64,000 bases of DNA. Source: JAWKIJ01 sp041394325. Lineage in GTDB: Bacteria > Actinomycetota > Acidimicrobiia > Acidimicrobiales > Microtrichaceae. Made by a program: the position numbers and the translations under genes. The DNA is taken from the NCBI GenBank assembly GCA_041394325.1, contig JAWKIJ010000001.1:1054001-1118000 (forward strand), written 5' to 3'. The notes under the pieces were generated by a model. That model worked only from the letters and a program-made list of their open reading frames with translations. It ran no database searches and was not told the DNA's origin. Below, in pieces: positions 34,854 to 43,759 of this stretch; the first letter of the stretch is position 1; each line of letters starts with the position of its first letter.

Positions 34854-35315
34854 ATGGCACCTCGCCGCCACGATCGCTCCTCGCCGGGCGGAACCGTCGC
34901 AGGGGACCACGACGCGGCACGTGCCGACTCGTTTGCCAACCTCGAGTCCGTCCGCGACGAGATCGACAAGCGATGGCGTGACCTCGGCGAGTTCATCCGG
35001 GAGCAGCGCAACGTCGGTCAGATGTCACTGCGCAGGCTCAGTGAGCTGGCGGGGGTTTCCAACCCGTATCTCAGCCAGATCGAACGTGGATTGCGCAAGC
35101 CGTCCGCCGAGATCCTCCAGCAGATCGCTCGGGCGCTCGAGATCTCCTCGGAGACCCTCTACGTTCGCGCCGGCATCCTCGACGAGCCCGTCGATCGACC
35201 CGATCTCATCAGTGAGATCAGGCGGGATCCCCATCTCGCGGAGGAGCAGAAGAAGACGCTCATTCGCATCTACGAATCGTTCCGCCACGAGAACGAGAGC
35301 CGCGACGGGTTCTGA
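34854..35315 (+). CDS. XRE-family helix-turn-helix regulator
   Basis: A 153-residue DNA-binding protein. After a 35-residue polar leader, a lambda-repressor-like HTH spans about residues 45-100 (LGEFIREQRNVGQMSLRRLSELAGVSNPYLSQIERGLRKPSAEILQQIARAL). A C-terminal helix includes DPHLAEEQKKTLIRIYESF. It lies 3 bases after the RsiG-like gene and is presumably co-transcribed. Target genes are unknown. Translation may begin at a later codon, since the first 30 residues are not conserved-looking. Confidence 0.82.
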   Translation: MAPRRHDRSSPGGTVAGDHDAARADSFANLESVRDEIDKRWRDLGEFIREQRNVGQMSLRRLSELAGVSNPYLSQIERGLRKPSAEILQQIARALEISSETLYVRAGILDEPVDRPDLISEIRRDPHLAEEQKKTLIRIYESFRHENESRDGF

Positions 35316-35360
35316 CCCGGTCGCCTTCCGCCGAGCGAACCGACCTCCCACGGAGCACCG

Positions 35361-35391
35361 TTGACGGTGCGGTCGCGCCGGTCCGTAGAGT
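35361..35391 (+). promoter_or_regulatory. Probable mshA promoter
   Basis: TTGACG (35361-35366) and TAGAGT (35386-35391) are separated by 19 bases, a slightly long but acceptable spacing. The predicted start lies near 35398, giving a leader of about 70 bases before mshA. Confidence 0.4.
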
Positions 35392-35469
35392 TGGTTCGGG
35401 ACGGCGGTCCGGGAATCCCGACGGGTGTCGGGTCGTTGCACCCGTCGACTCGTCGTCTCACCTACCCCG

Positions 35470-36795
35470 ATGCCCATGACCGCCGTCGCGATGCTCTCCA
35501 TGCACACGTCACCCCTGGCCCAGCCGGGCACCGGTGACAGCGGCGGGATGAACGTCTACGTCCGCGAACTCGCCGCATCGCTCGCCCAGGCGGGTGTGAG
35601 GACCACGGTGTACGTGCGCCGCTGGACGGCTGACCTGCCGGAGCGGGTGCTCGTCGAGCCGCTGATGGAGGTGGTGCACGTCCCGGTCGGGCCGATCGAT
35701 GCACCCAAGGAGGCTCTCCCGGATCTTGTCGACGGTTTCGCCGAATGGGTCGGAGCGGACCTGGTCGACGGACGGCACCTTCGGCTGCGCGCCCCTGGCC
35801 GGCGCGGGGCCGACCGCCGTGAGTCGTACCGACTGCTCGACACCTCGACCGCAGAGAACCCGCGGACCGTGCTGCACGCCAACTACTGGCTGTCCGCGGT
35901 CGCGGGGCACCGCCTCAAGCACGGGCTCGGCCTTCCGCTGGTCACGACGTTCCACACGCTCGCCCGCGTCAAGGCGGTGGGTGGAGACCCCGAGCCGTCT
36001 CGCCGTGAACGGGCCGAGCAGGCCGTCATCGGCTGCTCGGACGTCGTGTGCGCTTCCAGTCGGGCGGAGGCCCGTCAGATCGTCGGTCTCTACGACGCGC
36101 CGGCCGACAGGATCGAGATCGTTCCACCTGGCGTGGACCACGCGTTCTTCTCACCGGGGGACCGACGGGGCGCTCGGGCGGCACTCGGCTTGGGAGAGGG
36201 CCCGGTGCTGCTCTTCGTCGGCCGGATCCAACCGCTCAAGGGTCTCGACGTGGCCGTTGAGGCCCTTGCCCGCCTGGCTCCCGAGGTCACGTTGTTGGCC
36301 GTAGGGGGGCCGAGTGGCCCCGAGGGGCCGGTTGAGCTCGAACGGATCCGTGACCGGATTCACCGCCTCGGTCTGGGCGATCGCGTTCGATTCGTCGACC
36401 CCCAGCCGCATCATCTCCTGTCGACCTACTACCGGGCCGCGGACCTCACGTTGGTGCCCAGCCGCTCGGAGTCGTTCGGGCTCGTGGCCGCGGAGTCCGC
36501 GGCGTGTGGCACGCCGGTGGTCGCCGCGGCGGTCGGGGGGCTCACGTCCCTGGTCGTCGACGGGGTGACGGGCCGGCTTCTCGACGAGCGTCACCCGTCG
36601 GCATGGGCCTCCGCGATCGCCTCGCTGCTGGACGACCCGGCCCGTCGGCGGGAGATGGCACACGCGGCGTTCCTCGATGCGAACCGCTACCGGTGGGCGA
36701 CCAGCGCCGCTCGCCTGCGTCGTATCTACTCCGACCTCACGATCGCCGGCGCTGACTCGGCCACCGCGCTGGTCGACTGCGACGCGCTCCGATGA
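35470..36795 (+). CDS. mshA: MshA-like glycosyltransferase (mycothiol pathway)
   Basis: GT4 enzyme that joins N-acetylglucosamine to inositol-3-phosphate in the first step of mycothiol synthesis. The 441-residue protein starts with VAMLSMHTSPLAQPGTGDSGGMNVYVRELA, the MshA acceptor-site block. It shows HANYWLSAVAGHRL, TFHTLARVK, PPGVDHAFFSPGDR, LFVGRIQPLKGLDVAVEAL and SRSESFGLVAAESAACGTPVVAA. A short stretch near residues 98-120 (DGRHLRLRAPGRRG) is atypical. ATG at 35470 or 35476 is plausible. The YbjN-like gene overlaps its stop, the same order as in Mycobacterium, which supports the assignment. Confidence 0.85.
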   Translation: MPMTAVAMLSMHTSPLAQPGTGDSGGMNVYVRELAASLAQAGVRTTVYVRRWTADLPERVLVEPLMEVVHVPVGPIDAPKEALPDLVDGFAEWVGADLVDGRHLRLRAPGRRGADRRESYRLLDTSTAENPRTVLHANYWLSAVAGHRLKHGLGLPLVTTFHTLARVKAVGGDPEPSRRERAEQAVIGCSDVVCASSRAEARQIVGLYDAPADRIEIVPPGVDHAFFSPGDRRGARAALGLGEGPVLLFVGRIQPLKGLDVAVEALARLAPEVTLLAVGGPSGPEGPVELERIRDRIHRLGLGDRVRFVDPQPHHLLSTYYRAADLTLVPSRSESFGLVAAESAACGTPVVAAAVGGLTSLVVDGVTGRLLDERHPSAWASAIASLLDDPARRREMAHAAFLDANRYRWATSAARLRRIYSDLTIAGADSATALVDCDALR

Positions 36796-37265
36796 GTTCG
36801 ATCGAGGAGGTCCCCCCGTCCTCCCCCGAGGAGCTCGCCGATCTGGGCCGCCTCATCGACGGCTGGGCCGACGATCAGGTCGACAACCCCGTCGTCGAGG
36901 CCGTCGAGCGGCTCGAGGACGGCCATCGGTGCTGGTTCATTCGCGTCCGAGGGGACGAGAAGAGCATCTTCTCGGTCTGGTTCGTGTTGCACCAGCGGAG
37001 CCTCCTCGTCGAGACGTACGTCCTGCCCGCACCGGAGGAGCGTGTCGAGGAGGTGTTCGCCTACCTGCTCCGCCGCAACACCAAGCTCGTCGGGATGGCG
37101 TACACGGTTGGCGAGGAGAACGCCGTGTATCTGCGCGGTCACGTCGAGAACCGCCATGTCGACCGTGCGGAGCTCGATCGGATGCTCGGGACGGCCTACA
37201 TGGAAACCGAGCAGTCGTTCCGGCCGGCGATGCGGATGGCCTTCGGTTCGCGCTTCAGGGGTTGA
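36792..37265 (+). CDS. YbjN domain protein
   Basis: A 157-residue protein of the YbjN family, whose fold resembles type III secretion chaperones. CWFIRVRGDEKSIFSVWFVLHQRSLLVETYVLPAPEERVEEVFAYLLRRN and the C-terminal LDRMLGTAYMETEQSFRPAMRMAFGSRF are typical. ATG overlaps the mshA stop as ATGA. The function is unclear in all actinobacteria, and a link to mycothiol is suggested only by conserved position. Confidence 0.8.
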   Translation: MSSIEEVPPSSPEELADLGRLIDGWADDQVDNPVVEAVERLEDGHRCWFIRVRGDEKSIFSVWFVLHQRSLLVETYVLPAPEERVEEVFAYLLRRNTKLVGMAYTVGEENAVYLRGHVENRHVDRAELDRMLGTAYMETEQSFRPAMRMAFGSRFRG

Positions 37266-37537
37266 GCCGGGCCCACGGGTGGTCCGAGGGCCTTCCGACG
37301 GCGTCGGAGGGATGACAATCGGTCCTCGCGGCCCATTTTCGAGTGCTCGCGGTTGCTTTTCTGCGCTCCATGCGATTACGTGAGCGCCAAGGCCGGAGGG
37401 TGCAGCACCGGACGTCGGGGAAGCGGACCGATGTGAGCACCCTCCGGTCCTCAGGTTTTCGGGTGAGGCACCGAGGTTTCGGCCCGTGGTGACCCCGCGG
37501 ACCAACGGTCGATCGGCGGGTCGGGGATGGGTTGCCG

Positions 37538-37543
37538 TAGGCT
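37538..37543 (+). promoter_or_regulatory. -10 element TAGGCT, leaderless proC promoter
   Basis: TAGGCT ends 6 bases before GTG 37550 of proC. The 37266-37537 stretch upstream holds no convincing gene. It contains an AT-richer patch (37311-37380) with CTCGCGG repeated at 37325 and 37346. Confidence 0.45.
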
Positions 37544-37549
37544 GGCGCA

Positions 37550-38338
37550 GTGGCTCGGGTGCAGATCGTCGGCGGCGGCCAGATGGGTGCCGCCCTCGTC
37601 GGCGGCCTGCTCGGGGCGGGCGATCTGACCGCCCAGGACCTGTCGATCGTCGAGGCGTCCTCGGTCCGTCGGGCACATCTGGTCGAACGCTTTCCGCAGG
37701 TGCACGTGAGCGACGCGATCGCCGACGCCGACGGCACGATCCTCGCGGTGAAGCCCGACGACGTCCCCTCGGTCATCGGCTTGGTTGCGGTTGCCGGGTC
37801 CTCGCGGATCCTGTCGATCGCCGCGGGCGTGACGCTTCGAACCCTGCAGGGCGCGGCCGGGCCGGACGAGGTCGTGCTGAGGGCGATGCCGAACACCCCG
37901 GCATTGGTGGGGGTCGGGGCGTCCGCCGTGGCGGCCGGCGTCAACGCCGACGAACAGGACGTCGAGTGGGCAACCGGGCTGTTGTCCGCCGTCGGCGACG
38001 TCATCGTCGTCACCGAGTCGCAGATGGACGCCGTCACGGGACTGTCGGGATCAGGTCCCGCATACGTCTTCCTCATCGCCGAGGCACTTGCGGACGCGGG
38101 GGTCTCGGTGGGGTTGCCGCGGCCGCTCGCCGAGCGGCTCGCGAACCAGACGATCCGCGGGGCAGGGGAGGTGCTGGTCCACAGCGAGGACCCGGCCGCG
38201 GTGCTGAAGGCGGCCGTCACCTCACCCGGTGGGACGACCGCGGCGGGGCTTGGGGTGCTCGAGCGGCGCGGCGTCCGAGGAGCGATGATCGATGCGGTCG
38301 AGGCCGCGACCGAGCGATCGAGGACCATCTCGCCGTGA
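37550..38338 (+). CDS. proC: Pyrroline-5-carboxylate reductase
   Basis: NADPH-dependent last step of proline synthesis. The 262-residue protein shows the Rossmann loop VQIVGGGQMGAALVGGLL, AVKPDDVPSVI, VLRAMPNTPALVGVGASAVAA and the C-terminal signature VTGLSGSGPAYVFLIAEALADAGVSVGL followed by LKAAVTSPGGTTAAGL. Length and frame are normal. It begins a three-gene coupled string with the SAM hydrolase and a 30-residue membrane peptide. Confidence 0.96.
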   Translation: MARVQIVGGGQMGAALVGGLLGAGDLTAQDLSIVEASSVRRAHLVERFPQVHVSDAIADADGTILAVKPDDVPSVIGLVAVAGSSRILSIAAGVTLRTLQGAAGPDEVVLRAMPNTPALVGVGASAVAAGVNADEQDVEWATGLLSAVGDVIVVTESQMDAVTGLSGSGPAYVFLIAEALADAGVSVGLPRPLAERLANQTIRGAGEVLVHSEDPAAVLKAAVTSPGGTTAAGLGVLERRGVRGAMIDAVEAATERSRTISP

Positions 38339-39276
38339 CGCGTCCCGGTGGTGCAACCGACGGCTATCAGAGCGTCACCCTCCTCAGCGACCTCGGCCAC
38401 GGCCTCGGCCACGTCGGTGTCCTTCACTCGGTCATCGCGCAGATGGCTCCCCACGCCCGCATCGTCGACCTGTGTCACGACGTGGATCCACTCGACGTTC
38501 GTGCGGGCTCGCTGATCCTCGCCCGCAGCGTGCAGTATCTCTGCCCCGGCGTCGTCCTCGCCGCGGTCGATCCCGCCGCGGGGTCAGGGCGCGCCCAGGT
38601 GGCGGTGGAGGTGGCCGACGGCGCCGCCGTGCTCGTCGGTCCCGACAACGGGCTGCTCGCTCCCGCGGTGTCCGTGCTCGGAGGCGCCCTTCGAGCGGTG
38701 CACCTCGACGACTCCACGTATCACCTCGCCGAGGCACCGTCGGTCTTCGCCGCACGGGACATTCTCGCCCCGGTGGCGGCGCATCTGTGCAACGGCACTC
38801 CGATCGACCTGCTCGGGTCGCCCGCCGACCCGGGCGCGCTCACTCCGGGTCTGGTGCCGCTGACCCGCATCGAGACCGGAGACGCCGGGGAGCCGTTGTT
38901 GGGCGCCGAGGTGCTCACCGTGGATCGATTCGGCAACGTGCAACTCAACGTCGATCCCGACGAGGTGGATCCGTGGGGATCGACCCTGACCCTCGTCACG
39001 GGCGATGGTCGACGAACGTTACGTCGGGTGGACTCGTTCGCGGGGTTGTCACCGGGCGAGTTGGGCACCCTCGTGGACTCCGATGGGATGGTGAGCATCG
39101 TCGCCAACGCGGTGTCGGCCGCCGAGGAGTTGGGCCTCGGTCGAGGTGACGACGTGACGCTCACCCCGCTGGTGGACGACTCGACCCCCGGAACCCGCAC
39201 GACGGTGCGCATCGGCCGGCGTTCCGACGAGGGCCCTTCGTTGACCGTTCCGGAGTCGGATCGGGGCGTCCGCTGA
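38335..39276 (+). CDS. S-adenosyl-L-methionine hydrolase (DUF62 family)
   Basis: Members hydrolyse SAM to adenosine and methionine, and relatives include fluorinase. The 313-residue protein has VTLLSDLGHGLGHVGVLHSVI, IVDLCHDVDPLDVRAGSLILARSVQYL, VVLAAVDPAAGSGR, VGPDNGLLAPA and TVDRFGNVQLNV, the usual order of family motifs. The opening Asp-x-Gly is kept (SDLG), although the flanking residues differ from common TDFG. GTG overlaps the proC stop as GTGA. Confidence 0.88.
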   Translation: MTRPGGATDGYQSVTLLSDLGHGLGHVGVLHSVIAQMAPHARIVDLCHDVDPLDVRAGSLILARSVQYLCPGVVLAAVDPAAGSGRAQVAVEVADGAAVLVGPDNGLLAPAVSVLGGALRAVHLDDSTYHLAEAPSVFAARDILAPVAAHLCNGTPIDLLGSPADPGALTPGLVPLTRIETGDAGEPLLGAEVLTVDRFGNVQLNVDPDEVDPWGSTLTLVTGDGRRTLRRVDSFAGLSPGELGTLVDSDGMVSIVANAVSAAEELGLGRGDDVTLTPLVDDSTPGTRTTVRIGRRSDEGPSLTVPESDRGVR

Positions 39277-39368
39277 TGCGTAAGGGAACGACCATCCTGC
39301 TGATCGCGCTCCTCGCGTTGATCGTCGGCGCGATGGCATTGCAGTTCTTCATCCTCACCCGGGGCTGA
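39276..39368 (+). CDS. 30-residue single-helix membrane peptide
   Basis: An ATG that shares its A with the stop codon of the SAM hydrolase gene (TGATG) opens 30 codons. MRKGTT is followed by an uninterrupted hydrophobic stretch of about 20 residues (ILLIALLALIVGAMALQFF) and ILTRG. The positive N-terminus and the single helix suggest a small membrane protein with a cytoplasmic start. Function unknown. The start-stop overlap favours real translation by coupling. Confidence 0.55.
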   Translation: MRKGTTILLIALLALIVGAMALQFFILTRG

Positions 39369-39397
39369 CCGAACGCCGGCCACCGACTCCCCGTGGG

Positions 39398-40210
39398 CTA
39401 CATGCGTGCGGCGACGGTGTCACGGTCGAATCGCCTCAGCCCTCCGCGGACGAGGATGAGGCCGAGCCCGGTGATGACCACCGCGGTGATCGGCATCCAG
39501 TACGAAGGAAGGATCAACAGAGCACTGCTCTGACCGACGGTCGCGAGGATGAGCGGCATGATCACCGCTCCGCCGAGTTGGTTTGCCTCCTGGGTGCTGC
39601 GCGCCCGGGCGCTGACCCGGACCATCACCCCCAACCCCAGCGCGGCGACCGACGGCGCGACCAGTGTGATGAGTCCCACCCATCTCCACGTCGGCATGAA
39701 CGGATGCCCGAGGACCGGCCATGCGACGACGTTCGCGGACACCGAGAACAACGCGAAGCAGATCCACGAGGCGCCCACGGTCGGCAACCACGCGAACAGA
39801 ACCTTCTCGACGAACAGATCGCGCTCGTCGATGGGGAGGTGCAGCAAGGTCTCGAGTGTTCGTCGCTCCTTCTCCCCCGCGAACGCATCGGCCGCGAGCG
39901 CGGAGCTGATCATCATCGGCACGATCAGGAACAGGGGCGCGACCAGGTAGCCGAGCACGAGTTGGACGATCTGCGCCGCGGGGGGCATGGTCGCGATCGA
40001 ACGCGCGAGCGAGCCCGGTAGACGGCCCAACACGGCGGAGAGGTCCGGAGGGGCGGTCGCGGTTCGCGCGTACCAGCCGATACCGGTGGGGAGCAGAACC
40101 AGCAGGACCACCGGGACGACGAGCATCGGGATCACCACACCCTTGGAACGACGCGCCGCGGCAAGGTCGCGTCGCAGCAGGGCGCCGACGATCGACCAGT
40201 CGATCCTCAC
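39398..40210 (-). CDS. ABC-2 / NatB-like exporter permease
   Basis: A 270-residue membrane subunit with about six helices. The start IVGALLRRDLAAARRSKGVVIPMLVVPVVLLVLLP and the cytoplasmic loop SALAADAFAGEKERRTLETLLHLPIDERDLFVEKVLFAWLP are typical of ABC-2 permeases of the NatB/GldF type. GTG overlaps the ATPase stop as GTGA. Substrate unknown. Confidence 0.85.
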   Translation of the reverse strand: MRIDWSIVGALLRRDLAAARRSKGVVIPMLVVPVVLLVLLPTGIGWYARTATAPPDLSAVLGRLPGSLARSIATMPPAAQIVQLVLGYLVAPLFLIVPMMISSALAADAFAGEKERRTLETLLHLPIDERDLFVEKVLFAWLPTVGASWICFALFSVSANVVAWPVLGHPFMPTWRWVGLITLVAPSVAALGLGVMVRVSARARSTQEANQLGGAVIMPLILATVGQSSALLILPSYWMPITAVVITGLGLILVRGGLRRFDRDTVAARM

Positions 40211-41250
40211 GCCGCGGCCGCCTCGCGGGGAGCGGATCGACCGTCCACGGCGGCGCCGCGTGACGACAGCCCGGTTGCGCCCGACAGGCCGTCGCTGACG
40301 CCGAGGTCGCGTTGCACCGCGAAGTAGACGTCCTCGAGTCCGGGAGTCGAGGTGGTCACCTCGCCGATCCCGAGGCCCGCGTCCACGAGAAGTCGAACGA
40401 CGTCGGCGACCACCGACCGGTCTCGCACCGACAGTTCGATCGAGGTGGGGCCCGTCTCGGGGACCGGGAGCACCCCAGGCAGCGCGGACAGCATGTCGGG
40501 GATTGCGGCGGCCTCCCTGCGGTTCGTCGATGGAGTGACCAGGTCGATGCGAACACCGATGCCGGGCCAGCGTCGCGCGGCGAGGCGACGCGGCTCGCCG
40601 AAGCACACCAGCGACCCTCCGTGCAGCACCGCCATCAGGTCGGCGGTCTCGCCCGCCTCCGCGAGGAAGTGGGTGCAGAGCACCACCGTACGACCCTTGT
40701 TGCGCGTGATCTCGCCGATGAGCTCCATCACGGCGCGCGACCCGGCCGGATCGAGGCCCGAGGTCGGTTCGTCGAGGAAGAGCACCTCGGGGTCGTGCAT
40801 CAATGCACGGGCGAGCGCGACTCGCCGGCGTTGACCCGTGGAGAAGCCCTGGCACTGCAGGTCGCGCTGGGGGCCCAAGCCGAATCGCTCCAGAAGGTCC
40901 TCGGCCGTCCGCCGGGCCGCCCCGCCGCGGATCCCCCTCAGGCGGGCCACCGTCAGGAGGTTCTCGAAGGCGGTGAGGCGATCGTCGAGGCCCGCGTTCT
41001 CGGTGGCGACGCCGGTACGTCGGCGTAGTGCCGTCCCCTCCTCGTAGGGCCGGAGCCCCAGCACCGACAAGTGGCCGGCGTCGGGTCGCAGTACCCCGTT
41101 GAGCAATCGGATCGTCGTGGTCTTGCCGGCGCCGTTGTGGCCCAACAGTGCGAGGACCGAGCCCTGCGGCACCGTCATGGACACGGCGTCGACGACGACG
41201 CCGTGCCCGAAGGACTTGGTGAGCTCGTGGGCGATGATGGCATGGGTCAT
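40207..41250 (-). CDS. ABC transporter ATP-binding protein
   Basis: A 347-residue ATPase coupled to the permease it overlaps. Walker A is GHNGAGKTTT, the Q-loop region ATENAGLDDRLTAFEN, the signature FSTGQRRRVALARAL (STGQ instead of SGGQ), Walker B VLFLDEPTSGLD and the switch His LCTHFL. A C-terminal extension of about 120 residues carries the usual drug-exporter-type tail. ATG at 41250 is where ABC homology begins. Confidence 0.88.
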   Translation of the reverse strand: MTHAIIAHELTKSFGHGVVVDAVSMTVPQGSVLALLGHNGAGKTTTIRLLNGVLRPDAGHLSVLGLRPYEEGTALRRRTGVATENAGLDDRLTAFENLLTVARLRGIRGGAARRTAEDLLERFGLGPQRDLQCQGFSTGQRRRVALARALMHDPEVLFLDEPTSGLDPAGSRAVMELIGEITRNKGRTVVLCTHFLAEAGETADLMAVLHGGSLVCFGEPRRLAARRWPGIGVRIDLVTPSTNRREAAAIPDMLSALPGVLPVPETGPTSIELSVRDRSVVADVVRLLVDAGLGIGEVTTSTPGLEDVYFAVQRDLGVSDGLSGATGLSSRGAAVDGRSAPREAAAA

Positions 41251-41408
41251 GGAGACGGGGGTGCCGATGTGCGTGCAGGCTCGACGCCGACTCGATCGGC
41301 ATCGCGACCGCCCCACTTGAGAACGGTCGGCCATGACCTAGTCGGGGCCGGACGATCCGTCGGCGTCGGGCCGTTGCTACCGTGAGGCATCCACAGGAGG
41401 GGTGATCC

Positions 41409-42898
41409 GTGAATCTCGCAACGGTCTTCGACCGCCATCCCGGCGACCGCGTCGCGATCATCAGCCGTGGCCGATCGACCACGTACGGCGAGTTGGGGGG
41501 ACAGGTCGCATCCATGCGTACCGGGCTCGCCGAGCTGGGCCTCGAGCCGGGTGACCGCGTCGCCATCGCGTGCGCCGGCAACTGGTACTTCATCGCGCCG
41601 TATCTCGCCGTTCTCGGTGCGGGGATGGTCGCGGTGCCCCTCAACCCGTTGAGCCCTCCGCTGGAGATCACCCAACAACTCCACACCGTCGGGGCCCGCG
41701 CCTTGATCGTCGGTCCGGCGGCACGGGAGATGGTGGCGACCATCGACCGCTCGACGATCCCCACCGTCGAGGTGTTCATCGGGTGCGGGTTCGAACCCGC
41801 GGGGGTGTCACCCACGAGTCGCTGCTCCGACGACAACCGTCCCCGATCGTCGATCGCGCCGACGACGACTTCGCCGTCCTCGTGTACACGTCCGGCACGG
41901 CGGGATCCCCCAAAGCCGCGCAGCTCACCCACGGGAACCTCCGTACCAACATCGCGCAGGTGCTCTCCACGCCGGGTAACGAGCAGACCCACACCGACGT
42001 CACGTTCACGGTGCTGCCGCTCTTCCACATATTCGGTCTCAATGCCGTGATGGGTGTGGCGCTGGCCGCCGGTGGGGCGATGCTGGTCGTCGAGCGCTTC
42101 GATCCCATGTCCGCGGTCGATTCGATCCGCAAGCACGGGGCGACGATCCTTCCCGGTGCGCCCACGGTGTGGGCGGCGTTCGCGGCAATGGACGACCTTG
42201 ATCCCGATTCGTTCTCCACGATCAAGGTGGCCATCTCGGGTGCAGCACGGTTGCCCGAGGAGGTCTCCCGAACGATGGAGACGCGCTTCGGTCTTCGGGT
42301 GCACGAGGGGTACGGGCTCACCGAGGCGTCCCCGGTCGTCGCGACCACCATCGGAACCGATGCACCCGTGGGCTCGGTCGGCCGACCCGTGCCGGGCCTG
42401 GAGGTGCGTCTCGTCGACGAGCGCGGTGAGGATGTGCTCGTCGGCGATGCCGGGGAGTTGTGGGTCCGGGGGCCGAACGTGTTCGCGGGATATCTCGACG
42501 ACGCCGAGGCCACGGACCGGGTGGTCACGGCGGACGGCTGGCTCATGACGGGCGACGTCGCGACCGTCGATGACGACGGCTACCTGTTCCTCGTCGACCG
42601 GCTGAAGGACCTCATCATCGTGTCCGGGTTCAACGTGTATCCCGCCGAGGTCGAGGAGGTTCTGATGCAGCACCCCGGGATCGACGCGTGCGCCGTGGTC
42701 GGCGTACCCCATCCGTATTCGGGGGAGGCCGTCAAGGCCTACGTCGTCGCCGTACCGGGTCGTTCGGTCGAGGAGGATGAGATCGTGGAGTTCTGTGCGC
42801 GACGGCTCGCCCGCTACAAGTGCCCCGACAAGGTCTGGTTCGTCGACGAGGTTCCCCACGGTATGGGCGGAAAGGTTCTCCGACGCGCCTTGAGGTAG
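41409..42898 (+). CDS. Long-chain acyl-CoA synthetase (AMP-forming), frameshifted
   Basis: Activates fatty acids via acyl-AMP. The N-terminal part (MNLATVFDRHPGDRVAIISRG through RALIVGPAARE) is in one frame and the rest in another. Adding one G to the run at 41801-41805 joins them into about 496 residues. Motifs present are VYTSGTAGSPKAAQLTHGNL (P-loop), EGYGLTEASPVV, GWLMTGDVATVDDDGYLFLVDRLKDLI and the C-terminal Lys in GMGGKVLRR. AGGAGGGG lies 6 bases before GTG 41409, and TACCGT (41378-41383) with an upstream TGC is a probable -10. Chain-length preference cannot be told. Confidence 0.85.
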
Positions 42899-42959
42899 TT
42901 CGTCCGAGGAGGCTTCCCGTCGTCGGTCGTCGGCCCGTTCCAACCCCGGTCGACCGACT

Positions 42960-42989
42960 TTGTGAACTCGTGAAAACCCCCGGTACATT
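42960..42989 (+). promoter_or_regulatory. rex promoter with Rex-operator-like half site
   Basis: TTGTGAA at 42960-42966 equals the left half of the Rex operator (TTGTGAAn4TTCACAA), while the right half matches poorly. It overlaps the expected -35 region of TACATT (42984-42989), which lies 6 bases before the rex ATG. Autoregulation is plausible. Confidence 0.4.
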
Positions 42990-42995
42990 GGGTCG

Positions 42996-43649
42996 ATGCC
43001 CCCGAAGCGGCCCATTTCGGAGGCAACCGTCGAACGTCTCCCGCTCTACCTGAGGAGCCTCCAGGACCTCGCGCGAGCCGAGCAGAGCACCGTGTCGTCG
43101 GACCGTCTCGCCGAGATGGCCGGAGTCAATGCCGCCAAGGTCCGAAAGGATCTGTCGTATTTCGGAAGCTACGGCACACGCGGTGTCGGCTATGACATCG
43201 AGTACCTCCTCCTGCACATCCGACGTGAGCTCGGACTGACCCACGACTGGCAGTGCGTCATCGCCGGCATGGGCAACCTCGGGCAGGCGCTCGCGAACTA
43301 TGGCGGTTTCCGGGATCGGGGCTTCGTCGTCGGCGCACTGGTGGACTCCGATCCGATGAAGGTCGGTCGACCGGTGGGCGACCTCGTGATCGACCACATC
43401 GACCGGCTCGACGAGCTCGTCGCCCGGCTTGGTCTCCGGATCGGAATCGTCGCGACCCCCGGCGACGCCGCCCAGGAAGTCGCCGACCGGATGGTGGCGG
43501 CGGGGATCGGGTCGATCCTGAACTTCGCTCCCGTGGTTCTGGTCGTCCCCACCGAGATACTGGTTCGAAAGGTCGATCTCGCGACCGAACTCCAGATCCT
43601 GAGCTTCTACGAAGAGCGGTCGGAGCAGTCATCCTCGACCCGGTCCTGA
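42996..43649 (+). CDS. rex: Redox-sensing transcriptional repressor Rex
   Basis: NADH/NAD-sensing repressor of respiratory and fermentative genes. The 217-residue protein has a winged-helix N-terminus (YLRSLQDLARAEQSTVSSDRLAEMAGVNAAKVRKDLSYFGSYGTRGVGYD) and a Rossmann domain with VIAGMGNLGQALANY. NFAPVVLVVP is in the usual place, and a C-terminal swapped helix ends the domain. Length and frame are normal. It leads a heme-synthesis cluster (hemA onward), as in Streptomyces. A good Rex site occurs at 54185-54202 before the bc-nuo genes. Confidence 0.95.
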   Translation: MPPKRPISEATVERLPLYLRSLQDLARAEQSTVSSDRLAEMAGVNAAKVRKDLSYFGSYGTRGVGYDIEYLLLHIRRELGLTHDWQCVIAGMGNLGQALANYGGFRDRGFVVGALVDSDPMKVGRPVGDLVIDHIDRLDELVARLGLRIGIVATPGDAAQEVADRMVAAGIGSILNFAPVVLVVPTEILVRKVDLATELQILSFYEERSEQSSSTRS

Positions 43650-43759
43650 CCCGTCGCGGCGTACGGGGACGGCGATGCCCGGCGTCGTGTTGGCGTCGCG
43701 TGCGGTCGCGGGATGATGTTCTACCCGACCAATCGCGGGCCGACAGGAAGGAGCCCGGA

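Noticed and set aside
37370..37500. Small basic ORF before proC as a bS22-like ribosomal peptide, known near proC in mycobacteria
   Set aside because: The translation lacks the Lys/Arg-rich bS22 pattern and codon third positions are not G/C-biased.
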